Shown here: one piece after another, positions 46,159 through 59,700 of the stretch
Position numbering within the stretch: position 1 is the first letter of the stretch
Layout of the letters: the number at the start of each line of letters is the position of its first letter
DNA from: Bretschneidera sinensis
Lineage: Eukaryota; Streptophyta; Magnoliopsida; Brassicales; Akaniaceae
Length of the DNA: 64,000 nt
Assembly: GCA_023935145.1 (NCBI GenBank)
Contig: CM043701.1
Span: 73,206,817 to 73,270,816 of the forward strand
Direction: 5' to 3'
Notes under the pieces: model-generated
Databases searched by the model: none
What the model was told of the DNA's origin: nothing
Seen by the model: only the letters and a program-made list of their open reading frames with translations
Translations under genes and position numbers: made by a program

Positions 46159-46768
46159 GGTTTCGTTATAGGTAGACCCCAAGGGGTTTATCTATTTTAG
46201 AAACACAACTTGTTATTTTATTTATTTATTTATTTTTATCAATTTGGTATTTATGATTTATCTTTTATAAAAACACAATCTTGTGATATTTTTTTCATCG
46301 ATTTTATTCCTTTGATAGTATGATTGCTCGGTTAGTAATAAAGTGTTACTAAGTGAACTTGTAACCACAAAAGACGAAAATAACTCTTAAAAAACCAAAA
46401 AATATCTGAACAATAGAAAAGTAATAATAAAAAAATATCATCTTTTTTTAAAAAAATTTCTGTTCACTCAAACTCACATTGTCATTAAAATCATCAAAAA
46501 GTTCAAAATTTCATATCTCAGAATTATTAATTTATTTTTCTTGTTTTTTTCTTTTATATTTTTTTATAATTTCTTAAATATTTTTTACAAATTTCATTTA
46601 TTTTTACGATGAATAATTATCAGAGTAACACCCAAAAAAAATAACACATGATTGTGTTTTTTTTAAATAAAAAAAAAAAGTAAACTACATGTACCAAATT
46701 GGGGAAAGAATAACACAAATTTGTGCTTTTAAAAAATAAATCAAAGGAGATGTCTCTATAATGAAGCC
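46159..46768. mobile_element. Foldback / MITE-like element with long degenerate inverted repeats
   Basis: The arms at about 46159-46310 and 46615-46768 are inverted copies (GGTTTCGTTATAGG vs GGCTTCATTATAGAG at the ends; 'aacacaatcttgtgatattttt' vs 'aacacaatcatgtgttattttt' inside). There is no coding frame. A-rich flanks give only a weak possible target duplication. A non-autonomous DNA element, perhaps Mutator-like, is the best guess. Confidence 0.6.
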
Positions 46769-47851
46769 TAAGAAATAAACCTATTACTAGTAAACCATTA
46801 ATTAGTATGTTTTTCAAAAGTTATAAATGCCTAAATCTACGCAGTAACATCTCACCTGATGCATGCCACATTTCATGCGCGCTTATTTTACGTGTTTCCA
46901 ATTATGGGATATGATTTCTGATGTTGATTTTGAATGTGTTAATAGCATAATTATTAATTATCACTAATATTAAGAGAATCTATATTTGCATCGTAGTAAC
47001 AATCAACATAGGGAAGCCTTTGAAAAAACCGCAAGAGTAAATTTCATCTTTAGTTGTTTTAATTTGTTTCGTATTTTTATTGAATTTTTAAAATTTAAAA
47101 TATTTTTGTTGGATCTTTTAAATTTGGTATCCGTTCCAATCAAGTCATTCACTCAAATTATTTTGTTTCATTAACAAGTGATTCATCTATTGAATACTTA
47201 AATTAAATAACATAATAAATTTAAATAGTAAACTAAGAATGAGTGAAAAATAGACTTATCTGACACATTTTTTATATCTTTTTTTTATCTTAATTGATTG
47301 ATTGATATTCAATATTGTTATATTATATTATTAAATTCAATATATAATATTAATTTTAATAAATTTAATTTATGAGATTGTATTCTTAAAATGTAAAAAA
47401 AAAAAGATAAAAAGAGTTTCACCGTATATATAATTTTTTTAATGTATCGAATATCAATATCTCAATATTTGGTTTTCTCTATATTTTTCTTAATTTAATT
47501 ATTTATAAGATTAAATTTCAAAATTTTAACTTATACATTCACATTGTATAGCCATATGTTATGTTGAGTAGATTAAAAAAAATCTATAGCATATAACTAT
47601 TTATTTAATTAATTTTTAAAATTAATATATTAAGTTCTTTTCTAATTATTCGATATTTTTGTGCCCGTGTTATTTTTTTTTATTGATATTCACATATTAT
47701 ATTAATTAATTATAATTTTTTTTTATCAATAACAAATAACAATTAATTTTTTAAATATTGAAATGATTTAAATAAGAAAATTTTAACATTATTAACTAAC
47801 TATATTTTATGGATACTTTTAACTCTAATGTTCAATAAATTATTTATAATT
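46769..47851. other. AT-rich intergenic DNA, nothing recognised
   Basis: No credible gene. Long stretches are made almost only of A and T. Confidence 0.6.
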
Positions 47852-48755
47852 GAAAAAATTACACTGCACTACCTCTATGTTTGCTGAAATGACACTAACA
47901 TACCAAACCTTTTTAAAACACACAATTTACCCTAAAACATCAATTCTCACTATCAAACAACCCCAAAATGAATTTATTTGAAAAATTAAAATTTTAATTG
48001 TATATTAATTGTCATGATGTCCAAAGTATTCTTAGGTATCATAAATGTTACTTTTTAAAAAAATAGAAGTATTAGAGATGGAACATATTTGACAAGAAAT
48101 TTTTTGAGATTTTTTAAAAATAAAAATTATCATATTTCCTTTTTCAAAAATTATTAAACATATATTTTAAATAGATTTATATTCTATTATATGGTATAAA
48201 ACAAATTTTGTTTCATATATTTATATTTTAAAAAATATAATGATATCATTGCATATCACATTCTCAATTAAATGAAAGTTAAAGACTATCATAAAAGAAA
48301 ATTAAATATTTTAAATAGAAAGTTTATTGATATGTTTTTTATAAAATTAAATAACCTAACATTTCAAATAAATAAATATCAAAGACTATCTTAAAATAAA
48401 GATCAAAGACAAAAATTTTCATTTTAAAAATTAAAATGATACTACATATTTTTATTTTTTTAGAAAAATATGAATTAAAATAACCTAAATATTTGTGTTA
48501 TAAAAAATTTTGAGATAAATAATTGATAAATAGAATTATTAAACTTATCATAATCACTTGAAGATATTTTAACATTAAATATACTTTGGTAATCATGAAA
48601 AATAACATTTAATTAAATTTTAATTCTTCAAAGAAATTCATTTTAGGGTTGTTTGATGATGAAAATTGATGTTTTGAAATAAATCGTAAGTTTTAAAAAG
48701 ATTTGGTGTGTTAGTATCAGTTTAGCAAACTTGAAAGTAGTGCAGTGTAATTTAC
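47852..48755. mobile_element. Mutator-like non-autonomous element (long TIR MITE)
   Basis: 904 bp with terminal inverted repeats of at least 150 bp, roughly 80-85% matching by eye. The left arm starts GAAAAAATTACACTGCACTAC and the right, on the other strand, GTAAATTACACTGCACTAC. Both arms share 'aaaacatcaatt', 'caaacaacccNaaaatgaattt' and 'ccaaagtat' in the same order. It is flanked by a perfect 11-bp direct repeat TATTTATAATT (47841-47851 and 48756-48766). Long inverted repeats with 9-11 bp target duplications are characteristic of Mutator-like elements. There is no transposase frame inside. Confidence 0.78.
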
Positions 48756-48766
48756 TATTTATAATT

Positions 48767-51700
48767 TATAAAGTTCATATCCCCTTCTTAATACTAACAT
48801 GACTTAGTTTTTTCATTAGTAATTATATAATTTTTATTATGTATACCTTACAAATGCTTAAAATAATAAAATCAAATCTATAAATGTTTCAAAGTAAGAA
48901 AAAAAAATAATAAACAAACTTAAACCGGATTTTCAACTAATTGAATGTGTAATATCATATTTTAAAGTTAATAGAAAGAAAGAAACAAGTGGGCTCCTAT
49001 TACCGGCTTAAATTTAATTTTTTTTATCTCATTTGATAGATTGAGATTTAATATCACTATTTTATTATAAAACTTAAATTATAAAAATAAAATATTTTTA
49101 ATTCAGTCAATAGTATAAGTCAAACTAGATTTTCAATAAATTGAAGTATTGAAATTATATTCTAAATGCATAGAAAAAATACGAGCTTCTATCACAATCA
49201 CATATAAGTTTTAAATTATTAATAGATATTCTTAAAATATATTTTATGTATTTTTCTTCTATTATTGCATATTTTTTACTATGTACCAATAAAAATAAAT
49301 TTAGAAAAAGTATGTACTTATTTGGATCGTAATTTTTCTTTTACAATAATAATATAATTTTATAGATTTTTTACAACACTCGTTATATAAAATAAAGTCT
49401 TGTACACAATGGTTGCACTACGTCTACATGACAATTCTCCATATCCTTGCTTATCAAGGGTTGAGACAAAAAAAAAAATCCCACTAACCTATAACTTGTG
49501 TATTAAATATCCTTTAATATAGAGTAAAAACCTTTAAAACTCCATAATTCTTTCAATTTTTTCTTTAGCTGTTTAATACTTCACCATCCTATTAACTACT
49601 TAATTTAATAGGCGGGTGCAAGTTTTTCCTCTTTCCTTTTTTCTTTTATGTCTCTTCAAAATATACATGACATCACATACACTTTATTGAAAAAAACTTT
49701 CTTCTCTCTATTTCTTAATTTTGGTTTTGAAATTCCCTGTCTCTCACATTTCCTCAAAATTTTTAACTTACATTTTCACGTGGAAAGAGAAAATAGTCAT
49801 ATAAAGTTATATGTATCTGTATTAAAATTTCTTTAATTTTTTTCTTTCTTTTTATCACCGAGCAATTGAGATTAAAATGTAATAATCTTAAAAGATTAGA
49901 GTCATACTCTACCATATTTTTAGTTTTAATTTTGTCTCAACAAGTTAAAAACTCGACTGTTTTTATACTAATTTTACTTGGTTATAAATAATTACCTTTT
50001 TAAAATATCCATTTTCTTTTCCTATTTTTGCTATGATTGGTTTATGAATTTGTACAATTTTACACATTCATTTTGGTTATTAATAAAGCTTTCAATCCTA
50101 TTTATTCTTTCCATTGATGGTCTTGCCGTAAGCTAGAGGATTAGAAGTTGTAATGATAGGTGTTCTTACATCTTTCAAGCGGGAAGCTTTTCTCATAATT
50201 TGTTTTGCCTAAATACTGAAAAAATGGGTTGTAATGCATCAATTAATAAGGAAGAGAGATTATTTGAGAAATTTTAAGAATATCGATCTAACTTCTAGGT
50301 AATCTACAGAATTAAAATCTTTAGAGCTTGAAAACATCACTTGGGAAAATTTGAATAATATTAAAATCACATCTCTCTGATTTTAATTTTTGTATTGCTC
50401 CTTCTCAATAGAAATTTTTTTTATATATAATAATTAGAGAAGTCCATAATATATAAGTTCTCCATTGGCTCAATTAACATAATAGAGGGAACAAAAGGCA
50501 ATTCCCTACATAGATGGTCTTGCCACATTTGTACGTATGATATATAGTTTTGACTCTTTAAGATCAATTTGTTTACATGCATGTGGTAATATAATTTTCA
50601 TTGATGTACTATGCTTTTTATTTCAAAATTTTATCATAACTATCACAATAAAATAAATAAAAAAAATCAGTTAGAGAGAGTGAGAAAAGGAAAGAGTTTA
50701 AAACAAAATTATCATCAAATTAGATAATTTGGATTATGTGTAAATATTCAATGGATTATAAAAAGATCAACAATTAAGTTATTATTGTAGAACCTAAAAT
50801 TAAGGGTTTAAAGTTTTCATTTCGGAGTTCCATATTATCATATGTTATTTGGTTCTATGCTTCTATTTCAACTTGATGGATTTCAAGAGCTGAAAAACTT
50901 GAAAGATGCAGATTTGAGAGGTGATGAAGAATGGCGTTGGATCGCTTTTTGTTTTTTCAGTTTCATCTTTTGTAACCATATGATTAATATAATTATCGTA
51001 AAATTATTTTTATGCCCCATGATGATATTTGGTATTGATTTAAAGCTAATTTAAAATAGTTATTTTTGCTTTTAAATGATTGCTTGAAATTGGCATTAAA
51101 CGAATACCAAACAACCTTTATATTGTTTTTACTTTCCTCTACTATAAACAATATAAAGAAATGATTTTATATGTTATATTTTTAATATTATATAATCCAA
51201 ATAAATAGTCTAAAAAATAAAACATGATTTTATTTGTAATTACTATGAACAAAATATGTATGTAAACAAGTATGCAAAGAAACACGTGCATAGCACGAGT
51301 ATTTAACTAATAATCTTTTAAATTTAATGTAATTCATAAATTTTGTTTAAAATGTCTGTTAAAAAACTAACATGCCAGCAATATTACTTAAACATGATTG
51401 ATCGAGTCTCGTGTTAACACCACGTTAGTGTTGCATTAGTTAAATAAAATAAAAATATTAAAAATATAAACAAAATCCCAAACAACTTCTAAAATATTAA
51501 TAAAAACCTAAAACCTAAACATATTAATTACAAAGAATGAAATACACACATCCAAACTCGTGTTTGATTTTTTTATTTAATAATTTGGTTTTAATTTATT
51601 TGGATTAAATAATTGGGCTAAAAAAAATTAACTGACGTGACATAAATTTAAACGGTTAAAACCTACAACGCAACTCTCACATAACTTTTTTGTCAAAAGA

Positions 51701-52173
51701 CAAAATTCATCAATTATATCAAATTGGAAATTTTGTGGTATCAATTCAAACATTAAAATATTCAGGGTAATAAATGCAATTTACTCATATAAGTCAGAGT
51801 ATTGAATGCAATTAATCCATGAATTTATGATAAAATTTTATCCATTTTTGAGTGGAAGTTCTTAAGATCGATTTGGATTTAGATTTTAGTGATTTATCCC
51901 TTTATTGTACCTTAATACATGTCAAGATTATAAATTTTTGAAATAAATAAAGAGTACAAGATAAACCCTGCACCACCGTATCATTTCCTCCACTTTCACA
52001 ACAATTCTACTTTGTCACGAACACTAGCCAGTCCTCCCCCAACCGCTGGTCTTCTCTCATATAACTGAAATTCCTTTCCTTTCCGTTCTTTATCAATATA
52101 GCATACCAAAAATTTATCCATTCTTGATATGCAAAACCGATGAAGTGAACCCGAAGAAAATTAAAAGAGAAAC
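48767..52173. other. Intergenic DNA and probable CLC promoter region
   Basis: AT-rich with no supported gene. About 48905-49200 holds two diverged copies of a segment with 'ggattttcaactaattgaa' / 'agattttcaataaattgaa'. The last 200 bases before 52174 are richer in C and T ('ttcctttcctttccgttc' near 52070), resembling a pyrimidine-rich plant leader, so transcription of the CLC gene probably starts here. No clear TATA box was fixed. Confidence 0.5.
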
Positions 52174-55100
52174 ATGCCAATGGCGACTCAATACGCAGCA
52201 GAGCAAAACGGAGACGAAGAATCGGTCACCATTCCTTTACTCTCCTCACTACGATCCACGCCCAACTCCACCTCTCAGGTTGCCATCGTCGGGGCCAACG
52301 TGTGCCCTATCGAGAGCCTCGATTACGAGTAAGTTCCCAAATTAGATGCCCAATTTTCATATCGTTTTATTAGAAAGAACAAAAAAAGAAAAGAAAAGAG
52401 AAAAGCTTCTTAAATCTGCTTTTGAAAAGCGATTTAGTATTGGATTTGTGTCTGGTGATTGTTGAATCGTAGGATTGCGGAGAATGATTTCTTCAAGCAG
52501 GACTGGAGGACTCGTGGAAAGATCCATATATTTCAGTACGTTTTGATGAAGTGGTTGCTTTGCTTCTTGATTGGTGTGATTGTGAGTCTTATCGGTTTTA
52601 CCAATAATCTCGCCGTCGAGAATCTTGCTGGCGTTAAGTTCGTCATCACCTCTAACATAATGTTGTCTGGCAGGTACTTGCTTTCTGTTTCTTGTTTGTT
52701 TTCCATGGAAATTATTATGAGAATTTAATCGAATTTATAGAAAAATATAGAACATCGTTTTCATTTTTGTTTTCAATTTTACTTAAAACAATTAAAACGC
52801 TTTTTTTTTTCCTGGTGTTTGCTCGTTTTCGTTTTCATTTTCACTCTGAAAAAAAAGAGTTGTTTTAAACCGTCAAACGTGATTTCACTGCCTTTCCTAT
52901 TTTTCGTAAAAACGAAAATAGAAAACGTGAGTTTTCTTTCTATAACCAAACACACCTTTAGCCTTTTTTCTGTAGTCTCCCCTTCTATAACTCATTTGGC
53001 TATTTAGGTCCACTGAAATATTTCTGATTGAAATATGAACTGGTGCACAGGTTTGGGATGTCTTTTCTCGTTTTTTCTGCGTCAAATTTGGTTCTTACTT
53101 TATTCGCATCCATCATTACATCCTTCATTTCACCGGAAGCTGCTGGTTCTGGGATACCAGAAGTGAAAGCTTATTTGAATGGCGTAGATGCACCAGGAAT
53201 ATTTTCTTTACGGACATTGGTTGTTAAGGTAGATTTCATTTTCTTATGTTTAATTGCTTGTTTTAATATTTGGATTGTCCTTTAAACTTTTCTAGCTTAT
53301 TAGTGTTGAAGAATCCTTGGCAATGTGAACATTGCAAATGGGATACTTTGTTTGACAGATGCGCTGACATCACCGATATCATGAATGTTCCTGAGTGTTG
53401 ATGCAGGGTGATGTTACCAATATTTCAGCAAATTAGGTAGATGCAAGGTAGCGTTTGTTAGGACTTGTGCAACTTATTTGGATTTTGATGAAAAAAAATA
53501 CGGTGCTTTTAATCTATCTTATAACATCCTTTAGTTTTGTGGGTCTATAGCTGAAAAGTCAAAATTGGCACACATATGGCGTATGTGAACAACGCACTTG
53601 ACGATATGTGACCAATCTTTTGGGTGAAATTAATATATTGTTATTAATATTCAACTGTATGGTGCGGAAGAGGGATATATATTTATTTCATTGCCCAACT
53701 TGGTTTCACAGAAGTCAACAAGTAAATTGTTTTCAAATATGCATCAAACAGTATCAAAAATCACTAACTTGCAAAAATGTTTCAGTAAGTCCATGTATGC
53801 AAAAAATGAATTTTGTTGGAGATGAGAAAGTGTGGCCTAGGAACACAAGTTAGTCGTCTTCTTGTGAATGAGAACATGTGATGTCTTTGATGACAACCCA
53901 CAAATGTTTAGGCCCTTTGAACTTCTTTAGAAAGGGCATTTCGTGTGCACAACATTGTGTCCTGCCTGCCTGTGATTTTTATTTTATTCTGTGCATATAT
54001 GTTGTTCTGTACTGTTGATTTAATCTTAAATGAAATATGTATTTGCCTGCCTTGAAATAGCTTTTATATTTTAGTTCCCTACCTGTTTTAGATTAAAGGA
54101 ATGCAATAACTTGGCTGGTATATGATCTATCTACAAGCATAGTAAGACAAACTCTATCAAAGTCCTTATAATTTAGTGTTTCAGACGTCTTACACATTGC
54201 CCAAATAAGCTATTTGTCTGACTTGAAATAGCTTCTACATTTTAATTCCCTAGCTGTTTTAGATTAAAGGCATGGAATAACTCTTTGACTAGTATATGAT
54301 CTCTCTACAAGCATAAATAAGAGAGATTCTATCAATGTCCTTATAATTTATTGTTTCAGACATCTTAAACATTGCCCAAATATGCTCAATTGCTTGGTTA
54401 CAGATTGTTGGAAGCATTTCTGCAGTATCATCCTCTCTTCTTGTTGGAAAGGCAGGCCCCATGGTGCATACTGGTGCATGTGTTGCATCTTTGCTGGGTC
54501 AGGGTGGCTCCAAGAAATATGGTTTAAGATGGAAATGGCTTCGTTTCTTCAAAAATGATCGAGATCGACGAGATCTTGTAACATGCGGATCAGCTGCTGG
54601 AATTGCTGCCGCCTTTCGTGCGCCAGTTGGTGGTGTGCTGTTTGCTCTTGAGGAAATGACATCTTGGTATGTGGAGCTATCCAGTTCTGTCTATGATGAT
54701 TTTTGGCATGATTTGAGTATTGCAAACTTTTATGCATTGTACATTATTCATATTTGGATATAACAAATTGTTTGATGCTAGTGTCACCTTGAACCTTTCA
54801 TCACTGTTATATACCATAACCGTAAATTCTTAAATTTTACATCAGTAACAAAAGATCTTTGAAGCATTTGCCTTTTTTATCCATATAACTCTTAATTTAT
54901 ATGCAATGTCATATTTATGTTGTACATGCTCATCGTGTTAGGCTGTTTACAGTTCATCAATTTTAATTCTATATGCAACTTTCTATTAATCTTCTACTTT
55001 CTTATGGATGATTTGTCCGCATTAATAAGTTTCTCCATGTTTGGCTGTTTGCAGTTCTTCAATATTCAGATTTTCTTCTTTGCATTGATTGTTGTGTAAT

Positions 55101-58100
55101 CATGTATTTTCTATTTTGCTCTATCTTGTAAATCAAAGAGCTTTTACTAAATTAGTTAGCTAGCTCTTTTCTGACCATGAGGATAAAGCAATGTTGTCAA
55201 TTTCGTACTGATACCGGTCGTACCAGCTGGTACTTATATCTCCCCCTGCAAAACTGCTACAGGGGATCCCCCTTACTGGCTGAGATCCAGCAATACCAAC
55301 TCTTATCAGTTTTGGCTGAGATCAAGCTTTCTGCTCGATACCTGCAAACACACTCCTATACTTTCTTTACCAACAGTAAAATTAAATAAGAAAAGGAGGG
55401 TGATTGGTTAACTGTGATCACAGCCATGCTTGCTTTGCTCTTCGTTTCTTCTTCGTAGCCAAACTTGAAGGACCAATAGTTTTGCTTCAATTCTTTTCCA
55501 CTCATGTAGCTAAAATATCTTATTTGATCTCTTTAATTTTGGGTCCAATGTCACCTAGGTTCCTGTACTGAGGCGTGAGGGAGGATCTTTTGTAGAGCCC
55601 TCTATTACTACTAGTGATAGATGGAGAAAGAAAGGTGTTTGGGGCACGGAATAATTCTTTCTTCTTGTTTATTGGGGATTTATTGTAAGGTGTCCACTCA
55701 TTGAATTAGCAGTTATATTGTCTTCTTGCTCCACAATGGCCTCGACGCCCTCTCTCTCTTATTACTAGTGATAGATGGAGAAAGAATGGTGTTCTCTCTC
55801 TTACTACTAGTGATAGGTGGAGAAAGAATGGTGTTTGGGGCATGGAATAATTCTTTTTTCTGACTTATTGAGGATTTATTATGATGTGTTCACTCATTTA
55901 ATTTTAGCAGTTATATAGTCTTCTTACTCTACAATGGTCTCTCTCTTGATCATAATAATAATCTGCCAGATTTCTTTTTCTCCAAAAAGAGACAAAATAG
56001 GAGTATGTGCATGGAAAGGAAAAAATAAAATGAGTTCCTTTTTTTTTGGTGCGATGGAGTGGGCAAGCCCACTAAGAAGGAAGAGACCTGGGCCAACAGA
56101 CCCCATCATATCATTACAAATATGGGACTCCAGCGGTCCAACCCTGCTGGGCATTGGTTAAGAACCTGAAGCTCTAATGGATCTTTCTCACTAGCAGTAG
56201 CTATCCAGTCTACACACCTGTTTGCTGCATGGTGGACATGGCTTACATGACAGTTCCAGTTTCAGCTAAAGAGGGACTTGCAGTTACTGATCAAGTTGAA
56301 GTTTGGGTCAGAGGTGTTGGAAGGCTGTCCAAGCTTCTCAATAGCAGCTTTTGAATCAATTCACGGTCTAAATAGTTCTTCTTTTTGTCTTCTAACAGTG
56401 ATCAAAGTAAGCTAGAGAGAGATTCTTTGCTAGAGAGAGATTCTTTCTTAATAAACAGGTAGGGGTCCTCCTAACCCCTACCATAACAGGTGGCTTTCAC
56501 AAAAAAAAAAAAGTAAGCTAGAGATTCTAATTGAAAGAAAAAATCACCTTGACCCTCATTGTTGGATTACATAATAGATACTGATATTATATCAGGGTAG
56601 TAATTTCTTTTCCTGTATGTTTGGATAATGGTGATTCGATAATTCTTAATTTTATTAGTTTTACTTGAACTTTAGTTTATTTGTGTAATATTCAAAAGGT
56701 ATTTTAGATTTTGAAAGCTTTTATCTTCTTGTATATATTTGTATATATAACATATCGAAAGATATTTGTGTTGTATTCTTTTATATATACATATAAGTGT
56801 ATGTGTATATATAACATATCGAAAGAAATTGGTACTAGTATTTACCATACCAGCTTTATTGGCTATTAATACGGTAGAACTAGAAGACTCCTTTCCCATC
56901 ATGCTCATGCAAGTGACCGCTAATGTACTATATATATGTGTTCTCGTTGATGTCATTATGCACTTTTTATTTTCTTGTGATGTACCTGATCATACAAAAA
57001 ATGTCAAAATGTTGCAATTATTACATATCCTATGTTAAATATCAACATCAAGATTTTGTATGCAGGTGGCGAAGTGCACTTCTATGGAGAGCTTTCTTCG
57101 CGACAACTATTGTTGCAATTGTGCTCCGAGCGCTGATTGATGTTTGTTTAAGTGGAAAGTGTGGGTTATTTGGTAGAGGAGGGCTGATAATGTTTGATGT
57201 CTATTCAGAAAGTGTTTCGTATCATCTTGGGGATGTGCCACCTGTGCTTGTCCTTGGAGTTGTAGGGGGCATATTGGGAAGTCTATATAATTTTCTTTTA
57301 GTTAAGGTTCTTCGAGTTTACAATCTCATTAATGAGTAAGTTCCCTTTTTGGCTTTGCGATGTTTGCACAGTTTTTCATTTTCATTTATTAAAATCCAGT
57401 AGCATGTAATTTTGTCTTTGATTATCCTTTTTCTTACAGGAAAGGCACTGCTTACAAAATTTTAATTGCTTGCTCAATCTCCATTTTCACATCCTGTCTT
57501 CTTTTTGGATTACCATGGATAGCATCATGCCAGCCTTGCCCATCTGCTGCATTAGAAGCCTGCCCTACAATTGGTCGGTCGGGTAACTACAAGAAATTCC
57601 AATGTCCTCCTGGTCACTACAATGATCTTGGGAGCCTGATTTTCAACACAAATGACGATGCTATCAGAAATCTTTTCAGCAAGAACACTGACTCTGAGTT
57701 TCAGTACTCCACAATTCTCATATTTTTTGTCACTTGCTTCTTTCTTAGTATCTTTAGCTACGGGATTGTTGCTCCCGCGGGTCTTTTCGTACCTGTTATT
57801 GTGACTGGAGCATCATATGGACGTTTTGTTGGGATGTTAGTTGGTTCAAACTCCACTCTTAATCATGGTCTCTACGCTGTGTTGGGTGCTGCTTCATTTC
57901 TTGGTGGATCTATGAGGACGACGGTTTCTTTGTGCGTTATTATCCTAGAATTGACTAATAATCTACTATTGCTACCATTAATAATGTTGGTTCTTCTTGT
58001 TTCCAAGACTGTAGCTGATGCTTTTAATGGCAATATCTATGACCTCATAATGAAAGCAAAGGGTTTTCCATACCTAGAAGCTCATGCTGAGCCTTACATG

Positions 58101-59196
58101 AGGCAGCTGACGGTTGGTGATGTAGTAACAGGCCCACTTCAGGTGTTTCATGGAATTGAGAAGGTTGGTAATATAGTACATGTTCTAAAAACTTCAAGGC
58201 ATAATGGTTTTCCTGTAGTTGATGAGCCTCCACTGTCCGAAAGTCCTGTTCTGTATGGTTTAATCCTTCGTGCTCATCTTATTACTTTGCTTAAGAAAAG
58301 AGCTTTTTTGTCCACTCCAGTGCCAGCAGGTATTGATGCCCTCAAGCAGTTCTCATCAGAGGATTTTGCAAAGAGGTGTTCAGGCAATGGTGACAAAATC
58401 GAAGATATAGAACTAACCGAGGAAGAAATGGAGCTGTTCTTGGATTTACATCCATTTACTAATGCTTCACCTTATACTGTTGTGGAGACAATGTCACTGG
58501 CCAAGGCTCTCATTCTTTTTCGCGAAGTTGGTTTGAGGCACTTGTTGGTGATACCCAAGATCTCTAGTGTAAGAAATCTTGTCCCATGTTCTGCTTACTT
58601 TTTAAAGGTCTCTAATTAGATAACCTGAGTTTAAGGCATATGTAATTTATGCCACAACAGTGCACTTGATTCACATGCAAGGGCAATAGAATACTTTTCC
58701 TTATCTTTCCATAATTTGTCAATTACCTCTTGGAATGAAAACTGCAATCCCCTCTTACATAAACTACTTCCTTCCACTTCTTCATTCTTCAATTACCTCT
58801 TGGAATGATTTTTAATTTTATACTGTCAGTTACAATTATTTCTGGTTCCATGTATTTCCTTCTTTCACCAAGTTTGGTTTGAATGGAATGGTACTCTATA
58901 GTTTGTTTGTTGGTTCCTCAGGATGTCGTGTTACTTTGCATATTATCCTGCATGCACTCTATCCCTTTCTATTTCTTGTTAAACTTTGTAGTTTATTTTA
59001 AATGATGTATTCCATATAAATTTACTTACTGTGTTTAAATGTCAATGTTTCTTAACTGCAGAGGTCACCTGTGGTGGGTATATTGACGAGGCACGATTTC
59101 ATGCCAGAACATATATTAGGTTTTCACCCTTTGCTAATAAGGAGCAGGTGGAAGAGATTAAGAATCCAGTTCCCCCGTTTGTTAAAGCTATTCTAG
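52174..59196 (+). CDS. CLC-g: CLC-type anion channel/exchanger, CLC-g-like (seven exons)
   Basis: Membrane anion transporter of the plant CLC family, expected in an intracellular (probably vacuolar) membrane. Exons, all GT-AG: 52174-52328, 52473-52673, 53051-53228, 54404-54666, 57066-57335, 57440-58568, 59062-59196; 2331 bp, 776 residues plus stop. The start is the ATG giving MPMATQ, upstream of the conserved SQVAIVGANVCPIESLDYE. Motifs: GSGIP at about 150-154 (serine form, associated with chloride rather than nitrate preference); GKAGPMVH at 193-200, with Ala195 where transporting CLCs have the gating glutamate; the proton-glutamate region FALEE (Glu262); Tyr482 in TGASYGR. Two CBS domains at about 575-650 and 695-755 (ending GILTRHDFMPEHILG). 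Length and N-terminus fit Arabidopsis CLC-g best, CLC-c second. No frame damage was seen, so the gene looks functional. Confidence 0.93.
54041..54391 (+). repeat. Tandem duplication at the end of CLC intron 3
   Basis: Copies at 54041-54211 and 54212-54391 (about 171-180 bp), sharing 'ccttgaaatagctt', 'tgttttagattaaagg' and 'cattgcccaaata'. The second copy runs to within about 12 bases of the acceptor at 54403, so a likely branch-point region is duplicated. Confidence 0.82.
55602..55937 (+). repeat. Duplicated segment in CLC intron 4
   Basis: 55602-55740 and 55799-55937 are similar copies ('actactagtgatag', 'ggcaNggaataattctttN', 'ggatttatt'). A third, short partial copy lies between them at about 55758-55792. 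Intron 4 is by far the longest of the gene (2.4 kb) and has probably grown by such events. Confidence 0.75.
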
Positions 59197-59700
59197 GGCA
59201 TTTTTGTAGTCTTCTTTCAGCTGCACATGGTGGTGGAATCATGCGAGGATTAGTATCATTACTATTTAATTTCTCATTGAGTCCCGAGCTGAAGCGAGAT
59301 AATGATTCGGCTGTTTATATGTAGTATGATGTACTTGGGTAAGTCAATAAATTTTTGCTCTGGTAAAGGCTTTGCACTTTGTTTAGACTCAATAAATTGT
59401 TGATGATATGTTAACATATTTATTTTCATCAAGAGCACTGAGCTGCTGAGAAAATGTAGAGTTGATAAAGTGGCCTGGTTTTATCTTGAGGAATAACTGA
59501 GCACTTTTGAGCTACAGCAAGATTTTATTGTATATGCTATTGCATTTAGTGTGTAGTCAACAGTGTTTGATAAAACTGGAGCACAGGGTTGACGCTTTGC
59601 TGTAGGAGATACTTTCTTTCCCCACCAACGAGGGCAAAGATATAGGTAATAAAAACATTCTTCAACTTCTCATTTGCTGTATATGCCGTGATTTCTGTTT
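59197..59700 (+). other. CLC 3' untranslated region and possible poly(A) signals
   Basis: Sequence after the stop includes AATAAA-type signals at about 59347 and 59390, and AATAAA-like sequences near 59650. The exact cleavage site cannot be placed. Confidence 0.45.

Noticed and set aside
50842..51054. 70-codon frame upstream of the CLC gene
   Set aside because: There is no similarity to a known protein, no splice context, and its second half is a hydrophobic run in AT-rich DNA.
43541..52173. Search for tRNA, snRNA or microRNA genes in the long intergenic stretch
   Set aside because: No A/B-box pair with a cloverleaf and no USE-TATA gene was recognised by eye; tRNAscan-SE and small-RNA mapping would settle it.
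55934..56161. Two opposite frames in CLC intron 4
   Set aside because: They lie inside an intron with good splice sites on both sides and have no recognisable domain.
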